This document shows, in pieces, positions 45,428 through 57,200 of a stretch of 64,000 nt of DNA. Below the pieces are notes generated by a model. The model saw only the letters and a list, made by a program, of their open reading frames with translations, searched no databases and was not told the origin of the DNA. The stretch spans positions 1,736,001-1,800,000 of the forward strand of contig JAMXSV010000028.1 in assembly GCA_027559495.1 (NCBI GenBank). The letters run 5' to 3'. The DNA is from Aurifilum marmelostoma (Eukaryota > Ascomycota > Sordariomycetes > Diaporthales > Cryphonectriaceae). A program made the translations under genes and the position numbers. Position 1 is the stretch's first letter. Each line of letters begins with the position of its first letter.

Positions 45428-48067
45428 CTACCAATGCCTCACGCAGAGCAGGTACTCGCTCATAGCCGTCAGCAGGTTCCACACCTCCTTCCTCTTCATC
45501 TCCTCCTGCAGCGCGATGCGCTCCAGCGCCGAACGCCCGTTGAAGTACTTCCAGAACACGGGCCAGTGGGCTGCCACCTTCTCGTCCCAGCCCTCTCCGC
45601 CCCTCGCGGCGGCAGCGGCGCTGCCGGCCTTTTTGGACGCGTCCTTCTTCGAACCCACAGAGGGCTCCGTCCGCCTCTCCCGGAGCCGCCGGCCGATGGC
45701 GCTCAGGTACAGGCTTTCTTTGCCCGTGGCCTTTTTGGCGTCGAGGATGATGTAGGGGCTCAGGCCGGCGAGGTGGGCGGCGCCGTTGACGCTGGGGTGC
45801 TCCGTGGCGGCGGGCGAGGCCTTGCGCGCGTGTGCCGTGGCCTTCTCGGCGAGCTCCCGCGCGGCCTTGTCGGCGATGCGCTCGAGGCGGGCCTTCTCGG
45901 CGACCTGCTCGGCGAGGGTGGGCTGGGAGTGGGGGCGCGACGCGCTGGGGGAGCTGGGCGTCGGCGTGGGCGGCTCTGAGGTGTCGATGCCGCGGGGGTC
46001 GAGCTCGCGGAGGAGGAAGGCCGGCGGCGAGGAGGGCGGCGAGAGGTCAGGCTGTGGGGACTCGGCGGCACCACCACCACCACCGGCTGCAGCGCCCGGC
46101 CCGCGCGACGACGTCGTCAGGTCGGCGATGGAGAGCATAGAGAGGTCCGAGATGCTCCGGTCGAGGCCGCCTGCATAGCTCGCCGTCCTCTGCAGGGTCG
46201 AGGTCGAGCTTGCCAGGTCGGTGCCGGTGGCGCTCCCCGTCATGCCCGAGTTGGTGCTCCCGCGCCTCTTGGGCTCCCTGGTGGTGGCGGCGGCGTCGCG
46301 GGCCCCGTGGGGCACGTGGGCCAGCTCGTCGGTGGCCACGGCCTGGGCCTTCTTGGCGCGGGCGACCTCTTCGGCCTCGAGCGCGTAGTCGACCTCGTAG
46401 ATGATCTCGGGCCAGACGATGACGTATGCGAAGGTGCAGAGCTGCATGACCCAGCCGCCGCGCATGAGCCAGGCCAGCATGTGGAGGTAATTTGGGCGGA
46501 AACCCTTGGACGGGCAGAACCACTTGTAGGGTTTGGGCGCGGCGGACAGGTCGGAGAGGAAGTTGGGGAGGGCGGGCGCGAAGGGAAACTGGCGTGCCCA
46601 CGCGGCCGAGGCGCGAGGCAGGGTCTTCATGTCTGCGTTGGGGGACAGAACGTAGACGTCGCGTGCGTGCAGGGGCGGGATGGCAATGGCACGGCGCCAG
46701 AAGATGAAGTGCTGGGCATATTTGCGGACCTGGCCGAGGGTGAGGATGTTGTTGGTCTGTTGAGAGACCTGGTGGAAGGAGATGGTGGGCTTGGAGTGCC
46801 GCACGAACTCGATCATGGACAGGGTGGTCTCGTCTGGGTCCGTGGAGAGCTCGGAGATGATCTTCTTGTCATCACCCATGAGCAGCAGGGCAAAGTTCCT
46901 GTCTAGATACTGTGGCTCGTCGAGAGGATCATTATCACCCACAAACGAATTGGCCGTTGTGATCCACAGGCCGCGGCTGTCCTCCTCGCGGTCGACGGGT
47001 GGGAGGTCAGCGATGTGGAAGGGCACGGGGATCTGTACCGAGTGCGTGATGGTCCCCTCGCCCGTCTCGAGCTGGAGGGCGGCGATCTTGTTGTGTGAGA
47101 TGGCCTCGTACAGGTCCTGCATCGAGGCGGCCAGCGAGGAGCCCTGCAGGATCTCCTCCCACAGCTGGCTCATGTTCGTCCTCTCCTCGCGCGCCTTGTC
47201 CTTGAGCTGCAGGATCTTCTTGGACTCCTTCCAGACGAAATCGCTGCGCTGCTGGACGTACTTGTAGGCCTTGTTGACCTTGCGGATGATGTTGGTGTAC
47301 ATTGTGTCGATCAGGTCCCTGGCCTCGTGCTTCTTGGGGTTGAGGATGAAGACGAGGTTGAACATGGTCATGCTGCTGATCTTGTCTTCTGTCTCTTCCT
47401 GGCCGGCAGCCTGCCTGCTGACGGTGGTCTTGTCTGCCATGTCCCTGATCTCGCTCGTCTCGGCCACCGAAGGCACATGAGGAGCGGCGTCACCGCCTTC
47501 CTTCTCATCGGCCTGGCCGCCCTCGTCGTCCGGCGAGCTCTGCTCGGGGTTGTTGGCATCCCCATCCTCGGGCCCGGATCTGCCCTCCTGTTTCTTCTTG
47601 CTCTTCTTCTTCCTCCATATGCCATTCTCGGGCTTGTGTATAGGGTATGACACAAAGTACAGCGGATCCAGTGATATCTGGAAGAGCGTCTTGTGGTAGG
47701 CCCTTGCCGGGGTCAATATGCTCTCGAGGTCCTTGGTGGGGAACCCGGCAACGTGCTCCCAGGGGACGATCTGGGTGCCGCCGTCTGTGATGATGTGGTC
47801 ATCCTGGTTCCATGACATGAGATCGGAGATGTTCAGATTGTGGGAGGCCAGCCCATCGGTGGCTGCCGCGACCTTCTCGAGGAGAATGTCGTCCTCGTCA
47901 GCGTCCTCGTCGTCATTTTCCTCCTCCTCGTCGTCGCTGCGCCGCTCCGCAACAGGCACGATGTGAGGCGGGTAGTGAAAGACGAATCTGGGGCCGTCCC
48001 GATTCCTGTTTATGACGAGGGCCACGCCTAGGAAGTTTGACGAGTTTGGAAGGACCGGAAGAGCCAT
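45428..48067 (-). CDS. npr3: Nitrogen permease regulator 3 (NPR3/NPRL3), GATOR1/SEACIT subunit
   Basis: With Npr2 and Iml1, Npr3 forms the SEACIT/GATOR1 complex on the vacuole, which stimulates GTP hydrolysis by Gtr1 and so inhibits TORC1 when amino acids are scarce. This is a single exon of 879 residues. The N-terminal longin-like part carries SNFLGVALVINRN and GPRFVFHYPP (residues 10-34), then an acidic insert at 44-60. The core follows (DPLYFVSYPIHKPENGIWRK near 134-153, MFNLVFILNP near 235-244). NYLHMLAWLMRGGWVMQL marks the C-terminal winged-helix part. A disordered Ser/Pro/Ala-rich insert precedes the conserved end (VWNLLTAMSEYLLCVRHW). Start 48067 is the first ATG; the frame is open 33 codons further up, but only with non-ATG starts. 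It lies head-to-head with ethanolamine kinase. Confidence 0.95.
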   Translation of the reverse strand: MALPVLPNSSNFLGVALVINRNRDGPRFVFHYPPHIVPVAERRSDDEEEENDDEDADEDDILLEKVAAATDGLASHNLNISDLMSWNQDDHIITDGGTQIVPWEHVAGFPTKDLESILTPARAYHKTLFQISLDPLYFVSYPIHKPENGIWRKKKSKKKQEGRSGPEDGDANNPEQSSPDDEGGQADEKEGGDAAPHVPSVAETSEIRDMADKTTVSRQAAGQEETEDKISSMTMFNLVFILNPKKHEARDLIDTMYTNIIRKVNKAYKYVQQRSDFVWKESKKILQLKDKAREERTNMSQLWEEILQGSSLAASMQDLYEAISHNKIAALQLETGEGTITHSVQIPVPFHIADLPPVDREEDSRGLWITTANSFVGDNDPLDEPQYLDRNFALLLMGDDKKIISELSTDPDETTLSMIEFVRHSKPTISFHQVSQQTNNILTLGQVRKYAQHFIFWRRAIAIPPLHARDVYVLSPNADMKTLPRASAAWARQFPFAPALPNFLSDLSAAPKPYKWFCPSKGFRPNYLHMLAWLMRGGWVMQLCTFAYVIVWPEIIYEVDYALEAEEVARAKKAQAVATDELAHVPHGARDAAATTREPKRRGSTNSGMTGSATGTDLASSTSTLQRTASYAGGLDRSISDLSMLSIADLTTSSRGPGAAAGGGGGAAESPQPDLSPPSSPPAFLLRELDPRGIDTSEPPTPTPSSPSASRPHSQPTLAEQVAEKARLERIADKAARELAEKATAHARKASPAATEHPSVNGAAHLAGLSPYIILDAKKATGKESLYLSAIGRRLRERRTEPSVGSKKDASKKAGSAAAAARGGEGWDEKVAAHWPVFWKYFNGRSALERIALQEEMKRKEVWNLLTAMSEYLLCVRHW

Positions 48068-48851
48068 GATGGATGTGATGTGGTGCACTCCAGCCCGTGT
48101 TGAAAAGCTCGACCGCCTGTCGGTTGGGCCCTTTTGGAACCAGATCCTTCGTCGATCAGTGAACACACAGTCGCAGGTCTTCTCTCAGACGGACGGATCA
48201 TGTGCCTGTTGACCTCTTGAGAGCTTGGTTTCCCATGCTGCTGCGAGACACATGGTGAGGCCCTACACAAACGTGAATCACGGCGCCGTCAAGCCCAGCC
48301 TCAAGCAGGGACAAGGAAGACGGCAGTGATTAAACGTTTCTTGTTCGAACACAGTCAAAACTCTCACTCTAATACATCGAATTTTAATGTCATCTCCTCA
48401 GAGGTCCTGTCGTCGGCTTCCAGATGTGATCTTCAACAAGGGCAAGGGAAGAAGGGGTGGGGTGAAGGGATGGGGGACCTTCTCCTCCATCCTTTCCCTC
48501 TAGCTAAGCTCAAGCGCTGTCGAGGAGGGGTCCAGGCCTGCTAACGGTAGCTAAATCGATTACGAGAAGCCAATCACATGCATGCCAAACAACCCCCCAC
48601 CAAGGGGCCTAGCGCTGGCGGTCAATTTTGAATTAGGGGTCCCACGATGCTGGGAATACCCCTATTTACGAACTAATTAATCAGTCTGGCACTGAATTTT
48701 TGGGACCTAGAGCACTATAGCAAGAGCAGCAACAGGCCACGACACATCTGACGAGAACCATAGTAGTAGGTAGGTACTGTGTCATTTACCTTTACGCAAA
48801 AGTATCTCCTCACTGTCCTCGGTCCCCTCCCCCCGTCTCTTTGTTTCCCTC

Positions 48852-48866
48852 TTTTTTTTTTTTTTT

Positions 48867-48922
<56 letters not shown>
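48852..48922. repeat. T20 run followed by (TC)26
   Basis: About 71 bp of uninterrupted pyrimidine, first T then alternating TC. Homopurine-homopyrimidine mirror repeats like the TC part can form triplex (H-DNA). Confidence 0.9.
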
Positions 48923-48926
<4 letters not shown>

Positions 48927-49162
48927 GCTGCCTCTTGTTTTTTTCGGGAAATTTGTCGCGTGTCTCGCCTGCGCAAATTTAAGATTGACGCAATTGTTGT
49001 CGTACTTGCAGCTCGTGCATGTGAAGATACAAAGTAATTGCCCCTCTTTTTCTTCTTTTTTATTCCCTTTTTCTTTTCTCTTCATTCTCTCTTTCCTTAT
49101 TCTTCTTCTTCTTTCTACAATCTTTATTTCTTGGCTTCTCCCGATACAAACGGTACGAGGTC

Positions 49163-49195
49163 TCCCCCCCTCCCCCTCCCCCTCCCCCTCCCCCT
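49163..49195. repeat. CCCCCT hexamer array (G-quadruplex candidate on the minus strand)
   Basis: Five C-runs of five or more, separated by single T residues. The complementary strand has five G-runs with one-base loops, the most stable G-quadruplex arrangement; the C strand could form an i-motif. It lies about 525 bp upstream of the ethanolamine kinase start. Confidence 0.85.
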
Positions 49196-49593
49196 TTACA
49201 ACCCCACCACCAAGAGTGCTCTTTCTTGGGTACCCTCTCTTCAGATGTCACGAAGGATTGTTCCCCATGCTAATACCTACTGCTGATCCAGGCTCGGCAG
49301 TTGGACCCTCATCGACATATTGCGTATGTACTCCATCAGAACCCCTCAGTCACAGGTACCTTATGACGTTGACCCTCGGCCGTGACCGCTGTTCCAGCTA
49401 GAGTTTGCTGGTCTCCTCGGCGGTGGTGTTGAAGACAAACTCAAAACGAGATAACTTCTTGATTCTGACGATTGAGTTTCGTGGAAAACAAACAGATCAG
49501 GGCATACATGGAATTGTGTTACGACGACAACGACATACTGTACATATACCCCAGCGAGGTACCTGGCTACTGCTTCTAGTCAGACCCTCTCTC

Positions 49594-49620
49594 CCTCCTC
49601 CTCCTCCTCCTCCTCCCTCC
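49594..49620. repeat. (TCC)n array in the ethanolamine kinase leader
   Basis: About eight TCC/CTC units end roughly 100 bp before the start codon, probably within the 5' untranslated region. Confidence 0.8.
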
Positions 49621-49719
49621 TCGCCGGCATCCAACCACACCGGCTCCTTCACCCCCTCCTTTTTCTTTCTCCAAACCTGGCCCTCTACTCTGCCGCCGAA
49701 CCGACTAAGGCCAACGACC

Positions 49720-51256
49720 ATGATATACCAAGACCAACCAAACGGCACCGTCGCCGCTGCCAATGGCACCACCACCAGCAGCAGCACTACCAACGGCACC
49801 AGCGCGACGCCTAGCACCACCACCTCCTCCTCTACATCCTCGGCCTCCTCCCCTCCTCTCCACCGTCCTGTTCCCTTCATCTCCCAGACCTTCACCAACA
49901 ACGACTCAGACGCGTCCGCAAGAAGCCTCATCCTCGCCCTCCGTCCTGACTGGTCCTCTCCTGACTCGTCGATCGAGTTCGTCCGCTTTACCGACGGCAT
50001 CACCAACACCCTCCTCAAGGCCGTCAACAGGCGCCCCGGCCTGTCCAAGGACGATGTCGACCGCGAGGCCATCCTGCTGCGGGCCTACGGCAACGGCACC
50101 GACCTCATCATCGACCGCGCCCGCGAGACCCAGAACCACGAGCTGCTCATGCAGCACGGCCTGGCCCCCGAGCTGCTGGCCCGCTTCGAGAACGGCATGA
50201 TGTACAGGTTCATCCGCGGCTCCGTCACCCACCCCGACGGCCTGCGGCGGAGAGACATCTACCTCGCCGTCGCCAGGCGCCTGGCCCAGTGGCACGCTAC
50301 CGTGCCCTGTCTGCCCGGGAAGACCCACCTGAGCGAGAGGATGAACGGACACGCTGCCGACGTGCTGGTCCGTCTTGTTGGGACCAGCTTCGACACCCTG
50401 CAGGCGGCTGTCGACGGCGCCTGCCCTGGGAAACAGGCCCCCAACATCTGGACCGTCATACAGAAGTGGATATTTGCCCTGCCGACCGAGACCCCGGCCC
50501 AGAAGGAGAGGCAGGCCCTGCTGCAGCGCGAGCTGACCAGGCTGGTGGCCGAGCTGAGCCCTCGCCCGGGACTGGGCAACGACGGCGTGAGTACTACCGG
50601 CCTCCTGCCCTCCCTTCTCCTCTTTCCTTGTCTATTCCAGGTTGTAGCTGAGAACTGACCTATAATGACATGATCAAAACACACAACAGCTCGTACTAGC
50701 CCACTGCGATCTCCTGTGCGGAAACGTCATTGTCCTTCCCAGAGCTGAGGATGCCGCCTCGCAGCCCGACATACCGGCACCGGCCACCACAGCCGACTCC
50801 AAGGAGTCACTGTCAGTCACCTTCATCGACTACGAGTACGCCGTGCCCTCCCCCGCGGCCTTTGACCTGGCCAACCACTTTGCCGAGTGGGGCGGTTTCG
50901 ACTGCGACTTCAGCGTCCTCCCCACGAGATCCCAGAGGCGCGAGTTCATCGACGAGTACGTGCGGTCGTACTTTGCCCTGCTTCCTGGCACCGCCGGCCG
51001 CGCCCCGTATGACCACGAGGCCGAGGTCCAGAGGCTCATGACCGAGGTGGATGTCTACCGCGGCGTGCCCGGCTTCTACTGGGGCATCTGGTCCCTCATC
51101 CAGGCCACCATCTCCCAGATCGACTTTGACTATGCCTCGTACGCTGAGGTCCGCCTTGGCGAGTACTGGGCGTGGAGGGCAGAGATCGACGGGAGCAGGC
51201 AGGCCAAGGGCGAGAAGATGCCGCTGAGGGAGATGCGTTGGGCACAGGAGGAGTAA
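49720..51256 (+). CDS. eki1: Ethanolamine kinase (CDP-ethanolamine branch of the Kennedy pathway)
   Basis: The enzyme phosphorylates ethanolamine with ATP, the first step of CDP-ethanolamine synthesis for phosphatidylethanolamine, in the cytosol. Two exons, 49720-50586 and 50690-51256, encode 477 residues. The 103 nt intron has a GTGAGT donor, CTGAC branch and CAACAG acceptor, in phase 0. The first 60 residues are a Thr/Ser/Asn-rich extension. Conserved features: FTDGITNTLLK (91-101), YGNGTDLIIDR (ATP-binding lobe), the Brenner catalytic motif HCDLLCGN (His294, Asp296, Asn301), the metal-binding IDYEYA (Asp336, Glu338) and FYWGIWSLIQA near the end. The text around GITN and IDYEYA matches ethanolamine rather than choline kinases, although some choline activity is possible. 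ATG 49720 is the first in-frame ATG. Confidence 0.94.
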
Positions 51257-54200
51257 AGGGGAAGAAATGAAAACAAAAAAGAAAGAAAGAAAGAAGGGAA
51301 GAATAAAACGCGAGGGGTGGGTGGGTGGTGGTGGTGGTGGTGGCGGCGGCGGCATGTGTGATATTTTACAAACATCTGCGAAGCGTGATCGGTGGTATTT
51401 CTGTGAGTGGTTCTGCATGGCGTGTGCTTTTCTGGCTGGAGAGAAGGTGAGGACTACGGACAAAAAAAAATTCCAGGTGCGGAAATACCCAGCCTGTCCT
51501 CCTCACCAGAGACAGGTAGGAGGAGAGTGAGCGAGAGCCTTGGGTCATTCAACATGCTCTTTTTTCTTCTTCTTTTTCTCTTTACCCTTTCTTTCTTGGT
51601 AGCAAGACGAAAAGAAACAAAACAATAACACGTACGCAGCATTTTTGGCGCTGGGTCATATATATATATAAGTGATAATAATTATTCCCATCAGAAACCT
51701 GCTCTATTTGAAAATCCTCGAGGTTGAAGTCATTCATGATTTCTATTTCAGAGTACAACGACACTATGCAAAGTCCAGAATTGGGGGATGAAAAGATAGA
51801 TGGGAGGGAGGAGGGGAGGGAGATGCCCAGTTTTCGCGTGTGCTCTCAAGTTCACTATTCAATGCTGCCACCACACTGAAAAGTAATACATTCAGATGAG
51901 TAACAACATGTCAAGAAAGATGGCCCCGGCAAAGTGATTGCACCAACATATTCATTTGATGTGGGGGACACAGAGGGGAGGGGGGAGGAGGACCTCAACA
52001 ACATTTCAAATACCCATCTCTGACGAGAGGGGGCCGTCCATGCATCATAATCACCATCATCATCCTCCTGTGAATCCGTGTGTCACACTCTGAGTAAGAC
52101 ACGCTCACTTTTAGGTAGATGATCTCCCACTCTAACAAGGTATACATGAATGAGAACAAAGAAGAGTCTTGAAAGCATGAGACATGCCCTCTTCTGGTAT
52201 GCGAGGCTTACCACTCAGCACTCAGCCGGGGGCAGCTCTTTCGCGGGCCATGGCGTATACGGCTGACTGTTGCAATAACACACACACACACCCTCCGCCA
52301 TACACTCGCGGATCATCACCGTCACTCCTTCGTTGCCAAGAATCTCAAGCTAGGCGTCGAGCATCAAATGTGACCCTGGCATCGCCCAATACATGTCTGT
52401 CAGTCACACGCCTCTCCATGATTCCCACCCAAGAATCAAAAAAAGAAAGAAAGGAAAAGGCTGGAGCAGCAACCGGCAAACAGAGCCCACTCGGACGCAC
52501 CTATAGCGCCACCACCACCACCATGACGAACCAACCAGTCATACTCATGCTATGTCACGCACGCTGTCACCGCACATGAGGTAGTGGGCTCCGAGGGGGG
52601 GGGGGGCAGAGGTCAACCCCTCCCTGCACTAAGCATCATTTCTTCTTAGCAGTCGGTCTAGACGCACATCGTCACCCAGCCTGTCCCCTACTGATCAGTC
52701 GTCTCACTGCGCAGGCGCTTGACACAATCCGATGAAAAGGTGGTGAGATGGGGGTTCTGGACCTGGCCCTTGGTCAATGGCTGGTATGCAGCAACGGGAG
52801 GTCCCTCTTCCTCCCCCCCCCTCACACCCCTCAACATCGCCCGTCTCAGCGATGTGGCGGACATCCCGCGGCGGGGTATCACACACCAGCACTGAACTAG
52901 GGCTACTTTGTGCGATTCGTCGGGGAAGAGGAGCAGCCGATGAGGAGAGAAAACTCGGATCGAGTGGCAGCCTCCGTGGGTGCAGGAGGGCGCCGGAGGA
53001 TGGCACTGCTTTTGCCGAGTGAGAAAAGAGGGGGGAGGCGGGGGGAATGCTTCGTGGGGCAGACGGGCGAGGTGGCGCCGAGATGGGAGCTGTTATCTCT
53101 CGGCGGTACTCATAGCTTCTCCCCTCCTCACCTGTCAGAGTCCGGGCCAGATGCCCACCCCCTCTCGGCGAAAGGACCGTGGTAGCTATGTGACACACCA
53201 GTCACACACAGCAAGGGTGACAACTCCCCCCTTCCCCACCCCATGTCGTGCATATGACCAAGCATAATGGACAGGTACCTCCTCGACCTCACGCCGGCAT
53301 CATAGCTGACTAGATGGTCAGGCAACCGGGGGCCAGCAAAACAAGCTGAGCCAACCAACTATACCGCCATCCCACGTCGGCAGCCGCCGCTGTCAAGGAA
53401 ATAGATCTTCTATACATCAGTTAGAATTGGGGGATCATGAAGTGGGCACCGTGATCAGACGGAAACGTCCCACCGTGACGCAAGGGGCTGTTCCCTTACA
53501 TTTACGTTCAGACCTGGCAGAGTAAGAGCCATTTGCAGGAGAAGAGCGCACGACGGCCGGACTGCGGGACGGGTAACAAGTCAGGCGCTTTTGCCGTCCC
53601 TGAAATTATGACTGGTCGAGCTGTCAGAAAGGAGGGGAGGGGAAGAGAGGAGGGAACAAAAGAGGGGGGGAAAGGGGGGGGGGGAGATGGCGAGGCTAGC
53701 TGCTGCGACGGCAGGTTCGGCAGCTCACGAGCTTGAGTGGCTCCACAGACACCTCTGCATAAAAGTCTCAGTCCGGCCGTAGAGAGGATTCAATAAGGAG
53801 GAAGGGCTCTTCACCGCAGTGAAGGGCTCCCATCGCGAGGAGAGCCAACAGAGGCCAAAAGAGAAAAGAATAGGTTCCGACCAGCACCTCGAAGGGGTCA
53901 GAAAAGGGCTAGAAAGAAGGATACTCCCCTCGTAATTACGTGTCGTCGGTGTTGAGATGTGCTGCCCGCTGTGACGGAACCTTGGGGCGCGTATCTCCCT
54001 GGCCTCGTTCCGTGCCCGCGTCGAACGGTTCTTGGCATCCGACCCTTGAGAAGCGGCATCGTGATGCAGAAGGACCCACGTCTCATGCATCAGCGACCGT
54101 CAAGCGGCTCCGAAAAGACTCGTACGAGAGATAAACCCAAAATGGCGGCTCAATGAACCGTGAGGGGTTACTTTCAACGACCCTTCGGCGAGGACTTGTG

Positions 54201-57200
54201 GAGCATTCATACTGCAGACAGCAAAGTGCAGGTTGGTAGTGTATGAATATCACCTTCCCCGTGGGTGTAGCTCCAGGATATGCTTGGGCCTTTTCCGTAC
54301 TCGTCACCACTGGGCTCGAGCAGCTTCAATGGTGAGGCAGACTGTGTACCGTGAGCCCTCTCCGAGCTCTCTGTAGTGCTTCAAGCAACAATCATCCCCT
54401 TCCTCCTTTCCTTCCTGCCGAACCCTGTATGCAAGCCCATGATAAGCGGTAGGTAGAGGCTTAGGAGGGAATGTGCAGTGTAGAGTCTCTCTCACAGCTC
54501 CTCAGTAAGCCTTGCAGAGGCGTGGACCCTCCCTCATGGCTGGGGCCCCGGACGGGGCTCCCCTTACCCAAGCTCCCTTGCCAAAGCTCTGACGACAGCA
54601 AGTGCAGTGTAGCATTGGCCGGAGTCGAGCCGAGTCCTTCATCCAGGTCCTCAAGGCTATGAGGCCCGAGTCGAGAGGCTGGGGTCCGCTCCGACTGGCC
54701 CGAGCTGCCACTAGGCCTGGCAATATCCTCAGCGAGAAATGTGTGCGATGTGGCTCGGGCATGCGATTTGTCTAGAACAAAGGGACTGATGCGAGGTTAC
54801 GGTCATCATTGCGTACGCAGAGACCTTGGGCTTCCAAGGTGAGCATAGAGATGACGACGCCTCTTCCGTTGTCTCCTCGATGTAGCTTCCCCGTCCGTGA
54901 TCCCGTGGACGACGAGCGAGCCATCACAAGAGTGGGCTCAGGTGTTCCTCTCCGAGGCTAGCCGTATGGCAGGGTAAGTATGTTCTTCTTCCCCATGACG
55001 ACAGCTCGTACAAACATATCAAGGGCCGACGACGCCAAAAGATCGAGCATGTCCTCGACCAGTAAACACAACAACAGACTAAAAAAGAAAAAGACCATCG
55101 GCGGTCGTTCGTGGAAGTGCCGGTCTCCACTGACTGACGCGCGTTTAGAGGCTCCTCAAGCTCAACTCTATCGGCAATGTAACGATCGTTTTCCACCCCT
55201 CCCCTGCTCGGGAAATAGGCCCCAGACAACAGTAACATTTAGGAATATCTGGCCCGCCGGGGCGGGACATGTTGGCAAAGGGACGTATGACGATCGGATA
55301 TCCTCGAAGGAGAAGGTCAGTATGCCAGCTGAGGAGTTGAGGCGAGCGAAAAAGGTAAGGCAGATCTGACGCTAAGCCTGAAATTGGTGCGCCCTCGCTG
55401 AATGGAGCCTTGGGCCCAGCCGTCCGAACTCCAGAGCTGGACAGACTCGGAAACAAGCTTGAGATAATGCATGCAGACAAGCGGGGCCCCATGTCGTCGG
55501 CGGTCGGCATCGGACATTGGCCTGTATACGAGAAGCATGTCAAGAAACAGACGAATATGTGATTAAGCGAATATCCTCCTCATCCTGTCTTTGGGGACCA
55601 AGAGGGCAGAAGATGGAGGGATAGGGAGGGAGTGGGGGCGGGGTTCGCCTCCCACTTAGAAAAGACGCTACTATACGTACTGTTTGTCGTTTGTTTGTTT
55701 CGTTCACTACCAAAGTCCAAACTAGCCAGCAGCACCTTCGGGTCGGGCCTCGATGATCATCTCCCAACAAGAAGATAAGCAGCAGGCTCTGCCGGACACC
55801 AGCACTCGGGTTGCACGAGAAGGGGGGAAGGCTTGCGCTGAAAGACCCCGGGGACCCTGCGTAGCCATTCCAGCAGTACTTGTTTCCCCACGGCGATACA
55901 AGTGCTTGTGCCGATCTCTCATCACTCTAGGAAAGTGTATGTTCGGGCCTTTGGTGCACTTGACGGTTGTCAGAATCCCTGTGTAGCATTGTAAATTCGA
56001 CTCACATGAGGCCCTGGGGGACACAGCCTGCGTTACAGCCTGCGTTATCGCCTGTCGGCCCAGCCAGTAGAACGTGCAGCTCCGTCAGCCTGGGCCTAAA
56101 GGTGGTTGACAAGCCTGACAAGGTCCCACTGCATTGGGTTTCGGGATCATGCTCGGCTCGCAGGTTCGTCAGGACTCTGATCTTCTCCGTGGCAAGGTAG
56201 TAGCACAAAATGACGTGTGTAGAGAGAGGATGAGAGAATTGCAGGCTGTAGGCAACTCTGCACATCTCCAAATGTGTTCTTCAATCTTGTGGGAGAACAG
56301 GGTCCACAGCTGCGGTCGGAACATTGCTCTGTAGGGGGTGTTTCAGCTTTGGAGATTTCCGGACTATCGAGGTGATCGCGACCTTCTAGCGTGCTAGTTT
56401 CTACCAGGTGTGTTTATAGTCTTCCCAGTTCAATCGGTTCCAGTTCGCATTGTGGCGTACTGTGCTGCAGAGACGCCGTGGCAGACTCGATCTGCACCTG
56501 CAGATCGAAACCCCGTAGATGAGGCAATCAAAGCTGACAGTAAGCGTGTGGTGCCATCCGACAGAGAGCAGCTGCTAATCGCCTAAGCGATGAGGTGTTT
56601 TTCTTCTCCTTCTTTCTGTCGGCGTCGTTCGAGTTGCATGAGACTACGCGTCGCTCGGAATGCAAGCCATGTTGAGAATAGTGTTCTGATGTACTTTTAG
56701 GGATTGAGTGTTAACCTATTGTAGTAACCATTGAGTCGCACCATACCATCGGGTGAGGCCCGAGAGCTGTGGAACACCAGAGCATAGCGCTCTGGTACTT
56801 ATCATCAGCACTGCTCTGCCGGCTAGATTTTTCAGATTGACAGCCACTGTGGGGGGGGGGGTTGTCAGTCTCTGGCAGATCGAAACGCGGTATTATCCTG
56901 GAACTAGTAACTCTACCTGCTGTGAGCTCCTTTTTTTCTCCACTTGTTGCAGCACTGCAGAAACAAGAAAAGGAAGAGGGGGACCATGTACTGTCAGAAG
57001 GGTCAATGATTGAAGACGGTGACGTCGTCTCGGCGCTCTACGCTCCTCTAATGGGTCCTCAATGGGCCCTGAGGGTCTGGATTCCGGAGACTGGACCCCC
57101 AAAGCCCATATGGCATCTTGCGGAGCCCCCCCACCACTGAAGCGGCGTGCCTTCTTGGGCGTACCTATCATCTGAAGCAGGGAGAGCCACAGGGGGGCTC

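Larger units (their letters stand above)
48068..49719. promoter_or_regulatory. Shared upstream region of NPR3 and ethanolamine kinase
   Basis: A 1,652 bp divergent intergenic region with strong strand asymmetry: a T20-(TC)26 tract, T-rich DNA to about 49130, a CCCCCT hexamer array and a TCC array in the ethanolamine kinase leader. All pyrimidines are on the strand of the kinase gene. Long frames through these tracts are low-complexity artefacts. Confidence 0.65.

Noticed and set aside
46307..46906. 199-codon plus-strand frame opposite NPR3
   Set aside because: A Gly/Val/Asp-rich antisense shadow of a conserved gene.
48779..49401. Frames with long Ser-Leu or Arg-Glu runs
   Set aside because: They are translations of the T20-(TC)26 tract and adjoining pyrimidine DNA in the NPR3/ethanolamine kinase intergenic region.
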